Positions 54,483-63,501 of a stretch of DNA of 64,000 nt are shown here, in pieces (positions within the stretch are counted from its first letter, which is position 1; every line of letters starts with the position of its first letter). The position numbers were made by a program, and so were the translations under genes. Below the pieces are notes generated by a model. It ran no database searches. It was not told the origin of the DNA and saw nothing but the letters and a program-made list of their open reading frames with translations. The stretch is from Leisingera sp. S132 (GTDB lineage: Bacteria; Pseudomonadota; Alphaproteobacteria; Rhodobacterales; Rhodobacteraceae). The DNA is taken from positions 2,726,001 to 2,790,000 of the forward strand of contig NZ_CP083553.1 in the NCBI RefSeq assembly GCF_025144465.1. Direction: 5' to 3'.

Positions 54483-55178
54483 CTATTCGTCCGGAACGTA
54501 AAGCTGGGAGAAGGCGATGCGGACCGCTTCCGTCGCCTCCTCCCGGCGTTTCTCGATATGGCTGCGCATGGCCGTTACCGCCGCATCGGTGTTGCGGGCT
54601 GCAATGCCCTCGACGATCTGGCGGTGGGCCGAGATGTCGCCTGGTGCCTTGCCCCCGGCCCGGTCGCGCATCCGTTTGAGGTCAATCAGCCGGATGTAAC
54701 GGATCCGGCCGTTGAGGTTGTTCAGGATGCGCTGCAATTCGCTGTTACCCGACAGCTGCGCCAGCCGGGCGTGGAAGCTTTCATCCATCGCCAGCAGCTC
54801 TTCCGGGTCGGTGGCACTTTCGTATTCCGGTTCCATCCGGTTGAGGTAATCCGCCAGCGCCGCGATATCCTCATCCGCGGCGCGGGTACAGGCCAGCCGC
54901 GCGGCTTCGCATTCCACCGCCACCCGGGCCTCATAGAGATCCATGATATAGCTGGGGGTCAGCGGCCGGCAGAAGAAGCCGCGGTTGTTCTGGAAGGTCA
55001 AAAACCCCTCCGCAACCAGCCGGTTCAGCGCCTCGCGCAGCGGTGTGCGGCTGGCGCCCAGCACCTCTGACAGAGCGCTTTCATTGATCCGCTGGTCGGG
55101 CTTGAAGGCAAAATCCGCCGCCATCCGGCGCAGCGCCTCATAGACCCTGTCCACATTGCTTTCGCGTTTGGCCATCAT
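54483..55178 (-). CDS. GntR family regulator with FCD domain
   Basis: 231 residues (second Met possible start). HTH at about 10-72 (VYEALRRMAADFAFKPDQRINESALSEVLGASRTPLREALNRLVAEGFL), then an all-helical FCD ligand domain (about 85-215) with metal-type His residues. It is nine bases before the racemase-family gene, and an operator-like inverted repeat lies upstream. Confidence 0.9.
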   Translation of the reverse strand: MMAKRESNVDRVYEALRRMAADFAFKPDQRINESALSEVLGASRTPLREALNRLVAEGFLTFQNNRGFFCRPLTPSYIMDLYEARVAVECEAARLACTRAADEDIAALADYLNRMEPEYESATDPEELLAMDESFHARLAQLSGNSELQRILNNLNGRIRYIRLIDLKRMRDRAGGKAPGDISAHRQIVEGIAARNTDAAVTAMRSHIEKRREEATEAVRIAFSQLYVPDE

Positions 55179-55235
55179 TCCCGCCGTGTGTTTAATCCGC
55201 CCTGCAGACTAGGCGGCACGTCCGGCCCGCGCAAG

Positions 55236-55259
55236 ATTGAATTCGGAATTGAATACAAT
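55236..55259. promoter_or_regulatory. putative GntR operator
   Basis: ATTGAATTC-GGAATT-GAATACAAT, 9-base arms with one mismatch, 58 bases upstream of the gntR start. It lies in an AT-rich patch, suggesting autoregulation. Confidence 0.55.
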
Positions 55260-55270
55260 TTACGAGCCAG

Positions 55271-56173
55271 TCACTCCTGGGGCGTGGTGTAGGGCGCAAG
55301 CTCCTGCTTCAAAAGCGCCAGGAACTCCTGCCCGACCGCCGAAAGGGGGCGCGATTTGGAAGTGATCACCGCCATTTCCATCATGATGCGGGGCCGGAAC
55401 GGGCGGGAGATGAAGCCGCCGCCAGTCTCATAGTCCAGCACAAAGGGATCCAGGATCGAGACCCCCATCCCCTCCTGCACGAAACTCAGGAGGTTCTTGA
55501 ACAGATGCGAATGCACCCGGGTCCTGAGCGGTATGCCTGCCTGCTGAAACACCTCCCGGGTGCGGCGGTGGGTCATATGCTCAGGCCCCATGACGATAAA
55601 GGGCACATCTTCCAGCAGCTCGGGCGTCAGCACCTCATAATCCGCCAGCGGGCTGCCCGCCGGGATTGCCAGACGGGTTTCGACGCTGACCGGGTGCACC
55701 TCCAGCCCGTCGTGGATCAGCGGCATTTCGCAGACGCCGATCTCAAACAGGCCTGCAGTGACCCATTCCTGGATCTTGAGCGAATACTGCGCCTGAAAGG
55801 AGATCGACAGATCGGGGCGCGTACGGGCAAAGCGGGCGATCAGCGCGGGCATGAAGCCGAAGGACATGGAGTGCTGCGAGGCGACCTGAAGCTGACCCGC
55901 CTGCTTGTTCTGCAGGTCCGTGACCGCCTGCGCCACGTGGTCCAGACCGCGCACCACCGTGTCGACCTCCTGAAACAGCACGCCTGCCTCTGGCGTCGGG
56001 ATCAGGCGGCCCTTGCTGCGTTCAAACAGCTTGAGCCGTGTCTGGCGCTCCAGCTGGTAGAGCAGATTGGAGATGCCGGGCTGGGAAATGCCCAGCTGCT
56101 CCGCCGCACCGGTGACGGTGCCGGTCTCGACAATGGCGTGAAAGGCCTGCAGCTGGCGGAAGCGGAGGGACAT
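55271..56173 (-). CDS. LysR family regulator
   Basis: 300 residues; N-terminal HTH RQLQAFHAIVETGTVTGAAEQLGISQPGISNLLYQLE (about 5-60) and an effector-binding domain. Divergent from the enolase-superfamily gene by 100 bases, so likely regulates the enolase-oxidase-TRAP operon. Confidence 0.9.
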   Translation of the reverse strand: MSLRFRQLQAFHAIVETGTVTGAAEQLGISQPGISNLLYQLERQTRLKLFERSKGRLIPTPEAGVLFQEVDTVVRGLDHVAQAVTDLQNKQAGQLQVASQHSMSFGFMPALIARFARTRPDLSISFQAQYSLKIQEWVTAGLFEIGVCEMPLIHDGLEVHPVSVETRLAIPAGSPLADYEVLTPELLEDVPFIVMGPEHMTHRRTREVFQQAGIPLRTRVHSHLFKNLLSFVQEGMGVSILDPFVLDYETGGGFISRPFRPRIMMEMAVITSKSRPLSAVGQEFLALLKQELAPYTTPQE

Positions 56174-56273
56174 GTCCGATCATCACTTTTCATGATACCT
56201 TGTCCACTTCTTTGTATTGGTAATGATGATCCAGTCAAGGCACGCTTTCCCGGCACCTGGGAGGAAGAACAAA

Positions 56274-57401
56274 GTGCTGGAACAGAAGATTGCCGGGATG
56301 GATCTGTGGCATCTCGCGCTGCCCGTGATGTCGCGCCGCGACCATGGGATCGGGTCTGTTGAGGGCTCCTGTGAAGTTGTGATTGTCCGGCTGCGCAGCG
56401 AGGGCGGCGCCGAAGGATACGGCGAGGCCTCGACCTGGTCGGTGTTCACCGGCACGCCCGAGGCCAGCCTTGCGGCGCTCGACCGCTACATCCGGCCGCT
56501 GGTGGAGGGCCGCCGGGTGGCGGACAGGGCGGCGATCATGGAGGATGCGGCCAAGGCGGTAGCCCATTGCACAGAGGCCAAGGCGGCGCTGGAAACCGCC
56601 CTGCTGGATCTGACCGGGCAGATCACCGGCACACCTGTCTGGGCGCTGATCGGCGGCAAGTGCCGCGATACCATCCCGCTCAGCTGTTCGATTGCCGATC
56701 CGGATTTTGAGAAGGACGTGGAGCTGCTGCACCGGCTGCGGGCGGACAAGGTCGGGCTGATCAAGCTGAAGACCGGGTTCAAGGACCATGCCTTTGACAT
56801 CATGCGGCTGGAGCGGATTGCCAGGGACTTCCCCGATTTCCGGGTGCGGGTGGACTATAACCAGGGCCTCAGCATCGAGGACGCGCCTGCGAAAATCCGC
56901 GATGTGGCCGGGTTCAAGCCGGATTTCATCGAGCAGCCGGTACGGTTCCATCACTTCGGCATGATGGCCAAGCTGCGCCAGATGATTGACGTGCCGCTGC
57001 TGGCGGACGAAAGCGTCTTTGGCCCCGAGGACATGGTGCGCGCGGCGCGCGAGGGCATCTGCGACGGTGTTTCGGTCAAGATCATGAAATCCGGCGGCCT
57101 CAGCCGCAGCCAGACAGTGGCGCGGATTGCGGCCGCGAACGGGCTGTCGGCCTATGGCGGCGACATGTTCGAGGCCGGGGTGGCGCATCTGGCGGGCACG
57201 CACATGATTGCCGCGACGCCCGAGATCCGGCTGGGCTGCGAATTTTACCAGGCGAGCTATTTCCTGAAGGAGGACATTCTGGAAACCCCCTTTCAGATCA
57301 GGGACGGCCAGGTGGTAGTGCCGGACGGGCCGGGGCTGGGTATCAAGCCGGATGTTGAGAAGCTGGATCGTTTCGCGGTGTTCAAGAAGGTTGCGGCATG
57401 A
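56274..57401 (+). CDS. mandelate racemase/muconate lactonising enzyme family protein
   Basis: Enolase superfamily, 375 residues from GTG 56274 (GGAGGAA seven bases upstream). The metal ligands are in RVDYNQ (Asp), DFIEQPVRF (Glu) and LLADES (Asp). Lysines on both faces, LIKLKTGF (KxK, near 168) and VKIMKSGG (near 268), are the MLE-subgroup arrangement that supports 1,1-proton transfer (epimerase) or cycloisomerisation. With a D-amino-acid-oxidase-like partner, racemisation of an amino acid derivative is plausible. The stop overlaps the next gene as ATGA. Confidence 0.88.
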   Translation: MLEQKIAGMDLWHLALPVMSRRDHGIGSVEGSCEVVIVRLRSEGGAEGYGEASTWSVFTGTPEASLAALDRYIRPLVEGRRVADRAAIMEDAAKAVAHCTEAKAALETALLDLTGQITGTPVWALIGGKCRDTIPLSCSIADPDFEKDVELLHRLRADKVGLIKLKTGFKDHAFDIMRLERIARDFPDFRVRVDYNQGLSIEDAPAKIRDVAGFKPDFIEQPVRFHHFGMMAKLRQMIDVPLLADESVFGPEDMVRAAREGICDGVSVKIMKSGGLSRSQTVARIAAANGLSAYGGDMFEAGVAHLAGTHMIAATPEIRLGCEFYQASYFLKEDILETPFQIRDGQVVVPDGPGLGIKPDVEKLDRFAVFKKVAA

Positions 57402-58651
57402 GCGAGGCCAGGAAAACCGTTGCCATTATTGGCGCCGGGATTGTCGGCGTTTCCGCCGCGGTTGAGCTGCAGCGCAACGGCCATCAGGTGATCCTGATTG
57501 ACGGCAAGGGACCGGGTGAAGGCACCAGCCATGGCAATGGCGGCATTCTGGCCTCCTGCTCCATCGTGCCGGTGACAGGCCCGGGGCTGTGGAAGAAGGC
57601 GCCAAAGATGCTGCTGGACCCGGACCAGCCGCTGTTCATGCGCTGGGGGTACCTTCCGAAACTGGCGCCCTGGCTGATGAAATACATGGGCCATGCCAAT
57701 GCCGGCGACACCACCCGCATTGCCGCCGCGCTGGCGCCCATTGTGGGGGACTCGCTGGCCGATCATCAGGCGCTGGCGGCGGGCACCGGGGCGGAGCGGC
57801 ATCTGAAGCCCTCGGACTACCTGTTCCTCTACAATGACCGCGCGCATTTCGGCGAGGACGCCTTTGGCTGGGGCCTGCGCAAGAAACATGGTTTCAAATG
57901 GGATGAGCTGGAGGGCGCGGAGTTCCGCGCCTATGATGGCATCTATTCCCAAGACATTACCTTTGCCGCCCGGCTGAAGGACCACGGTATCATCACCGAC
58001 CCTGGCCAGTATGTGAAGGATCTGGCAGCCCATGTGACTGCCAATGGCGGCCGGCTGATCCAGGCCTTTGTGACCGATGTGGCGCGCGAAAACGGCAAGG
58101 TGACCGGCGTCAGGGCCGGCGGCGAGACCATCGCTTGTGATGCGGTCGTGGTGGCCACGGGCGTCTGGTCCAGGCCGCTGGCAGAGAAACTGGGAATTTC
58201 CGTACCACTGGAAGCAGAACGCGGCTATCATCTTGAATTATGGGAGCCTTCGGCGATGCCCAAGGCACCTGTGATGGTGGCAGCGGCCAAATGCGTGGTG
58301 ACCCCGATGGAGGGACGGATCCGGATTGCAGGCATTGTGGAATTCGGCGGGCTGGAGGCCGGGCCGTCGAAAGGCCCGCTGGAGCTTTTGCACCGGAACA
58401 CGCGCCGCATCCTGCCGGGTGTCACCTGGAAACACGAAGAAGAATGGCAAGGCGCCCGCCCGGCACCGGCGGACTCGATCCCGGTGATCGGCGAAGTGCC
58501 CGGCCTGTCCGGCGCCTGGGTCGGTTTTGGCCACCACCATATAGGCCTGACAGGCGGGCCAAAGACCGGGCGCCTGCTGGCGCAGATGATTTCGGGCCAC
58601 ACCCCGAACATGGACATGAGCGCCTACGACCCGGCGCGATACGCGATCTGA
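57398..58651 (+). CDS. FAD-dependent oxidoreductase, D-amino-acid dehydrogenase (DadA)-like
   Basis: 417 residues: the Rossmann motif [21 protein letters not shown] (about 8-28, in part) and the DAO fold with [21 protein letters not shown] near the end. DadA-like enzymes oxidatively deaminate D-amino acids and feed the respiratory chain. Translationally coupled to the enolase-superfamily enzyme, it probably uses that enzyme's product. Confidence 0.85.
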   Translation: MSEARKTVAIIGAGIVGVSAAVELQRNGHQVILIDGKGPGEGTSHGNGGILASCSIVPVTGPGLWKKAPKMLLDPDQPLFMRWGYLPKLAPWLMKYMGHANAGDTTRIAAALAPIVGDSLADHQALAAGTGAERHLKPSDYLFLYNDRAHFGEDAFGWGLRKKHGFKWDELEGAEFRAYDGIYSQDITFAARLKDHGIITDPGQYVKDLAAHVTANGGRLIQAFVTDVARENGKVTGVRAGGETIACDAVVVATGVWSRPLAEKLGISVPLEAERGYHLELWEPSAMPKAPVMVAAAKCVVTPMEGRIRIAGIVEFGGLEAGPSKGPLELLHRNTRRILPGVTWKHEEEWQGARPAPADSIPVIGEVPGLSGAWVGFGHHHIGLTGGPKTGRLLAQMISGHTPNMDMSAYDPARYAI

Positions 58652-58697
58652 TACCAACCAGTGCCCCATAAGGGGCCGCAACCACAACAGGGAGTAA

Positions 58698-59675
58698 ATG
58701 ATGAAGAAACTGACCCAACTGCTGGCCGCCACTGCACTGACTGCCACCGCCGCCCTGCCCGCCGCGGCAGAAACCTGGGACATGCCGATGGCCTATTCGG
58801 CCTCCAACTTCCACTCTGCCACCGGCGCGGAGTTTGCAGACTGTGTGACCACCGGCACCGGCGGCGAGATCGAAGTCAAGACGCATCCGTCGGGCTCGCT
58901 GTTCAAGGGCGCCGACATCAAGCGCGCGGTGCAGACCGGCCAGGCGCCGATCGGCGAGCGCCTGCTGTCCGGCCACCAGAACGAAAACGCGCTCTTCGGC
59001 TTTGACTCGATCCCGTTCCTGGCGACCTCGTTCGATGACAGTGACAAGCTGTGGAAGGCGGCCAAGCCCTCCATCGAAAAGCTGCTGGCAGAGCAGAACC
59101 TGACGCTGCTTTATGCCGTGCCGTGGCCGCCGCAGGGTCTTTATTTCAAGAACGAGGTGAATTCGGTTGCCGAGATGAAGGGGATCAAGTTCCGCTCCTA
59201 CAACAACGCCACATCGCGCTTGGCAGAGCTGACCGGCATGCTGCCGGTGACCATCGAGGCGGCTGAAATCAGTCAGGCCTTTGCCACCGGAGTGGCAGAT
59301 TCGATGGTGTCCTCCGGCTCCACCGGGTACGATCGCAAGGTCTGGGAAAGCCTGAACTATTTCTACGAAGTGGATGCCTGGCTGCCGCGCAACTATGTGT
59401 TCGTGAACTCCGATGTCTGGAACGGCACCTCCGAGGCGAACCAGAACGTGATCAAGGGCTGTGCCAAGCTGGCCGAATACGCGGGCAACTGGCGCGCCAA
59501 GGAATACACCGGCTTTACCCTGCAGGGCCTGCGCGATGGCGGCATGACCGTTGGCCCAGCGTCCGACCAGATGGTGGGTGAGCTGAAGGAAATCGGCGTC
59601 ACCATGACCAATGAATGGCTGGAAGCGGCCGGGGACGAAGGCAAGGCCATCGTCGACGCCTTCCGCGCCGAGTAA
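58698..59675 (+). CDS. TRAP transporter substrate-binding protein, DctP family
   Basis: 325 residues with signal peptide (about 1-25, ending PAAA). Periplasmic receptor: MAYSASNFHSATGAEFADCV, VQTGQAPIGERLLSG, then the specificity region FRSYNNATSRLAELTG with the conserved Arg that binds a carboxylate, and SGSTGYDRKVWESL. Substrate is a carboxylate, plausibly amino-acid derived given the neighbours. Confidence 0.92.
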   Translation: MMKKLTQLLAATALTATAALPAAAETWDMPMAYSASNFHSATGAEFADCVTTGTGGEIEVKTHPSGSLFKGADIKRAVQTGQAPIGERLLSGHQNENALFGFDSIPFLATSFDDSDKLWKAAKPSIEKLLAEQNLTLLYAVPWPPQGLYFKNEVNSVAEMKGIKFRSYNNATSRLAELTGMLPVTIEAAEISQAFATGVADSMVSSGSTGYDRKVWESLNYFYEVDAWLPRNYVFVNSDVWNGTSEANQNVIKGCAKLAEYAGNWRAKEYTGFTLQGLRDGGMTVGPASDQMVGELKEIGVTMTNEWLEAAGDEGKAIVDAFRAE

Positions 59676-59690
59676 TCAGACAAGGTGATG

Positions 59691-59715
59691 CGGGCGGCGC
59701 GGCTGGTGCCGCCCG
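59691..59715 (+). terminator. hairpin between DctP and DctQ genes
   Basis: CGGGCGGC (59691-59698) and GCCGCCCG (59708-59715) form an 8-bp stem, then TATTCTCAT. Probably partial termination or 3' stabilisation that keeps the binding protein in excess of the membrane subunits. Confidence 0.65.
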
Positions 59716-59748
59716 TATTCTCATAAGAATAATGCCGATGGGGATGCC

Positions 59749-60282
59749 ATGACTGTGCTCAGGGGGCTGCGCTCCGGACTGGATTTTCTATACCTTGCGG
59801 CGGGGGTGCTGGCCGCCCTCTGCCTGATTGCCATTCTGGGGCTGATCGTGGTCCAGATGCTGGCCCGCTGGACCGGAGAGGTCTTCCCCGGAGCGCCGGA
59901 TTACGCAGGTTATGCGATGGCCGCTGCGTCGTTCCTGGCCTTTGCCAATGCCCTGAACCGCGGCAGCCATATCCGGGTGTCGATCCTGCTGAATGCAGTT
60001 CCGCAAGGCTTCCGCCGGGTGCTGGAGATCTGGTGCTTTGGCATCGGCACCGCGGTGATGTGGTACTTCTGCTTTTACGCTTACCGTTTTGTCTACTGGA
60101 GCTGGAAGTTCAACGACGTGAGCCAGGGTCAGGACCGCACGCCGCTTTGGATGCCGCAAAGCGCCATGCTGATCGGTGCCGTCATCCTGGCCATCGCCCT
60201 CACCGACCATCTGATCCACGTGATTTTCCGCGGCGATCACCGCATCACCCGGGATCTCGACGATCAGAGCCACGCGGAGTAA
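59749..60282 (+). CDS. TRAP transporter small permease, DctQ family
   Basis: 177 residues, four helices, with the DctQ features ALCLIAILGLIVVQMLARW and FPGAPDYAGYAMAAASFLAFANAL. Six bases separate it from the DctM gene. Confidence 0.9.
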   Translation: MTVLRGLRSGLDFLYLAAGVLAALCLIAILGLIVVQMLARWTGEVFPGAPDYAGYAMAAASFLAFANALNRGSHIRVSILLNAVPQGFRRVLEIWCFGIGTAVMWYFCFYAYRFVYWSWKFNDVSQGQDRTPLWMPQSAMLIGAVILAIALTDHLIHVIFRGDHRITRDLDDQSHAE

Positions 60283-60288
60283 GGGCAC

Positions 60289-61599
60289 ATGGAAAACATC
60301 TCAGTCATCATTCTGTTTCTTTTCGTGCTGTTCACCCTTCTGGGCACCGGCGTCTGGGTCGGCCTGGCGCTGATGGGCGTGGCCTGGGTCGGCATGGAGC
60401 TGTTCACCACCAGGCCAGTGGGCGACGTGATGCTGACCACGGTCTGGTCGGCCTCCTCCAGCTGGACCCTGACAGCGCTGCCGATGTTCATCTGGATGGG
60501 GGAAATCCTCTACCGGACGCGATTATCGGAGGACATGTTCAAGGGCCTCTCCCCCTGGATGGCGCCGCTTCCCGGCGGGCTGGTGCACACCAATATCGTC
60601 GGCTGCACGGTGTTTGCCGCGGTCTCCGGCTCCTCCGCCGCGACGCTGACGACGGTGGGCAAGATGTCGATCCCGGAACTGCGCAAGCGCAACTACCCGG
60701 AGCGCATGGTGATCGGCACCCTCACAGGCGCGGCCACGCTGGGCCTGATGATCCCGCCGTCGCTGACGCTGATCGTCTACGGCGTCACCATCAATGAATC
60801 CATCACCAAGCTGTTCTTTGCAGGCATCCTGCCTGGCCTGGTGCTGGCGGCGATGTTCATGGGCTACGTGGCGATCTATTCCAAGGTGGGCAAGGACTGG
60901 AACCCGGCACAGGAAGACAAGCTGACCTTCGCGCAAAAGGTGAAGAACTCCCGCTTCCTGGCGCCGGTGATTGCCCTGATCATCGTGGTGATCGGGTCGA
61001 TGTATCTGGGCTTTGCCACCGCAACCGAGGCAGCGGCCTTCGGTGTTATCGGCTCGCTGCTGCTGGCGCTGGGTCAGGGTTCGCTCAGCTGGAAAACCTT
61101 CTCTGAGAGCCTGATGGGCGCCACCCGCACCAGTGCGATGATTGCCCTGATCCTGGCGGGTGCAGCCTTCCTGTCGCTGTCGATGGGATTCACTGGCCTG
61201 CCACGGGGCCTCGCCGACCTGATTGCCGGCTGGGAGCTGAGCCGCCTGGAGCTGCTGATGGTCCTGCTGGTCTTCTACATCATCCTGGGCTGTTTCCTCG
61301 ATGGGATCTCCTCGGTGGTGCTGACCATGGCGGTGGTGGAGCCGATGATCCGCCAGGCAGGCATTGACCTCATCTGGTTCGGCATCTTCATTGTGGTGGT
61401 GGTCGAGATGGCGCAGATCACCCCGCCGATCGGCTTCAACCTGTTTGTGATGCAGGGCATGACCAACCACGAGATGAGCTATATCGCCCGCGCCGCGATC
61501 CCGATGTTCCTGATCATGGTGCTGATGGTCTTTGTGCTGATCGCCTTCCCGGAGCTGGCGACCTATCTGCCCAACAACCTCAGGCCGGGGCCGGTCTGA
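60289..61599 (+). CDS. TRAP transporter large permease, DctM family
   Basis: 436 residues, about 11-12 helices. Na+-coupled transport subunit: WTLTALPMFIWMGEILYRT, AAVSGSSAATLTTVGKMSIPEL, GLMIPPSLTLIVYG and ITPPIGFNLFVMQG are the DctM motifs. Confidence 0.95.
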   Translation: MENISVIILFLFVLFTLLGTGVWVGLALMGVAWVGMELFTTRPVGDVMLTTVWSASSSWTLTALPMFIWMGEILYRTRLSEDMFKGLSPWMAPLPGGLVHTNIVGCTVFAAVSGSSAATLTTVGKMSIPELRKRNYPERMVIGTLTGAATLGLMIPPSLTLIVYGVTINESITKLFFAGILPGLVLAAMFMGYVAIYSKVGKDWNPAQEDKLTFAQKVKNSRFLAPVIALIIVVIGSMYLGFATATEAAAFGVIGSLLLALGQGSLSWKTFSESLMGATRTSAMIALILAGAAFLSLSMGFTGLPRGLADLIAGWELSRLELLMVLLVFYIILGCFLDGISSVVLTMAVVEPMIRQAGIDLIWFGIFIVVVVEMAQITPPIGFNLFVMQGMTNHEMSYIARAAIPMFLIMVLMVFVLIAFPELATYLPNNLRPGPV

Positions 61600-61603
61600 C
61601 TTC

Positions 61604-62542
61604 ATGCTCAGCGCGCTCGCCTTTGCCGCCCGGCGCGGGCGGGCCGGTTTGGTCCTGGGGCTCTTGGCCGGGCTGCTTCTGCCCGGCCTCGCCGCCGCGC
61701 TTCAGCCCTGGCTGCCGCAGATGGTGGCCGGGCTTTTGTTTCTGAACGCCTACCGGATCGGCCTGCGCAAGGCCGCGGGCGGGCTGGCAGATGGCATCGG
61801 CACGCTGAAGGCCGTCGCCCTGCTGCAAGTCGCCCTGCCGCTGCTGGCCCTGGGGCTTGCCGCGCTCATTGGGGTTGCGCAAACCCCTGCCGCTGTAGCG
61901 CTGATCCTGATGCTGAGCGCGCCATCCGTGACCGGCAGCCCCAATATCACCGCGCTGATGGGGCACGCGCCGGAACCGGCCTTCCGCCTGCTGATCACCG
62001 GCACTGCGCTGATGCCGCTGACAGTGCTTCCGGTGTTCCTGCTGGCGCCCAGCCTTGGCGATCTGGGCGAGGTGCTGCGCGCCGCCGGGCGGCTGATAGG
62101 CGCGATTGGCCTGACCGTGGCGGCCGCCTTTTTGCTGCGCCGCCTGACCCTGCCGCAAATGCATGAGGACCAGGCCAAAGCCATCGACGGGCTGACCGTG
62201 ATTGCGCTGGCAGTGATTGTGGTCGGGCTGATGGCCGCGCTGGGGCCTGCGCTGCGCATGGACCCGCTGCTGGTCCTGCAGTGGCTGGGATTTGCTTTGG
62301 CGGCCAACCTGGGCCTGCAGGTACTGGTGTTTGCAGTATTGCGCCGCCGCGCGGGCAGTGGCGCGGTGCCCGTTTCCGTTGTCGCCGGTAACCGGAACTT
62401 CGCCCTCTTCCTGATCGCCCTGCCCGCAGCCACGACCGATCCCCTGCTGATCTTCCTCGGCTGCTACCAGATCCCGATGTATCTGACCGCAATTCTGATG
62501 AAACCGCTCTACAACCGGGCGGCCCTCAGGACAGGAAGGTAA
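61604..62542 (+). CDS. BASS-like (bile acid:sodium symporter superfamily) membrane protein
   Basis: 312 residues, about ten helices. The arrangement, with LMLSAPSVTGSPNITALMGH and NRNFALFLIALPAA, suggests the bile acid/Na+ symporter superfamily, but assignment is not certain. It starts four bases after the DctM gene, so probably belongs to that operon as a second carrier. Its 3' end overlaps the convergent minus gene by 17 bases. Confidence 0.65.
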   Translation: MLSALAFAARRGRAGLVLGLLAGLLLPGLAAALQPWLPQMVAGLLFLNAYRIGLRKAAGGLADGIGTLKAVALLQVALPLLALGLAALIGVAQTPAAVALILMLSAPSVTGSPNITALMGHAPEPAFRLLITGTALMPLTVLPVFLLAPSLGDLGEVLRAAGRLIGAIGLTVAAAFLLRRLTLPQMHEDQAKAIDGLTVIALAVIVVGLMAALGPALRMDPLLVLQWLGFALAANLGLQVLVFAVLRRRAGSGAVPVSVVAGNRNFALFLIALPAATTDPLLIFLGCYQIPMYLTAILMKPLYNRAALRTGR

Positions 62543-63428
62543 CGCCCGGCATCCGGCGGATCAGTTCGGCATCGGCCTGATAGGACTCGCTCATGTCGTC
62601 CACCAGCGCCTGCGACCAGCCGGGGAGATCTATTTCCTCCTCGATCTCCGCCTCGTCATGATAATAGCTCAGGAACAGGGCGCGGACCCGCTCCCGCTGG
62701 TCTTCGGACAGCCCGGGGCGGCCTGCCAGATAGGCCTCCAGCCGCTCATAACCTGCCTCTGAAATGATGCCGCGGGTGATGTCCAGCTCGCCGCTGAAGC
62801 GGAAGCTGTCCCCCAGGCCGGATACGTGACCCAGGATGCTGGGCCAGATCACCGGCGTTTCCTCGTTGCACCAGACCGTGATGCGGCACTCTGGATTGCG
62901 CTCCTGAATGTCCTCGACCACTTCCGACCAGTGCAGGTTCAAAAAATCGGTATCCCCCGCAAACTCGCGCCAGGTTCTGCCGGACTGCGACTTGAACACC
63001 GGACCGATCAGGGTGGCCGGGTTGCGCAGGCCAAGGAAGAACTCGCAAGGATTGCCGGGAAACAGACCGCGCAGGGCCGCTGTGTTGCTTCCCGCGTTAC
63101 GGTACAGCCGCCCGCCCTGCAGCATCCAGCCCGGCATCCCCAGAAAGCCGGAGTTTGTCAGGATGATCCGCGAGACCGCCTGGTCCTTGACCAGCCCCGC
63201 CAGCAGCGCCTCCCGCTCCTCATCGGTCACAAATTCCTTGTTCTGTTTGCGGATCAGCTGGTTCAGCGCCGTCATATAAGTGCCGGGCCGGCGGATCATG
63301 ACACCGCGGTCCAGCAGCGGCTGCGCATCCTTGCGCAGCGACCAGATCAGCTGGCCGTTGTCGGTATTGGGCGCCCCTATGTGGAAGGCCAGGGAAACAT
63401 CCCGTATGTCCGTGTTCGACTGGCTCAT
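62526..63428 (-). CDS. hypothetical protein, sulfotransferase-like N-terminus
   Basis: 300 residues. The N-terminal strand-loop LAFHIGAPNTDNGQLIWSL resembles the HIGAPKTGTT phosphate-binding loop of roseobacter sulfotransferase-like proteins, but the Lys is replaced by Asn. SRIILTNSGFLGM could be the second motif. If a sulfotransferase it may be inactive. Lies upstream of the TRAP operon's end in the opposite direction; function unknown. Confidence 0.6.
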   Translation of the reverse strand: MSQSNTDIRDVSLAFHIGAPNTDNGQLIWSLRKDAQPLLDRGVMIRRPGTYMTALNQLIRKQNKEFVTDEEREALLAGLVKDQAVSRIILTNSGFLGMPGWMLQGGRLYRNAGSNTAALRGLFPGNPCEFFLGLRNPATLIGPVFKSQSGRTWREFAGDTDFLNLHWSEVVEDIQERNPECRITVWCNEETPVIWPSILGHVSGLGDSFRFSGELDITRGIISEAGYERLEAYLAGRPGLSEDQRERVRALFLSYYHDEAEIEEEIDLPGWSQALVDDMSESYQADAELIRRMPGVTFLS

Positions 63429-63501
63429 TATCCTTTCCGGCCTCTGCCCGGGTTTTGCTCAGCGGCGCTGTTGCAGCCAGCCGTATGGGCTTCTGCGCAT
63501 C

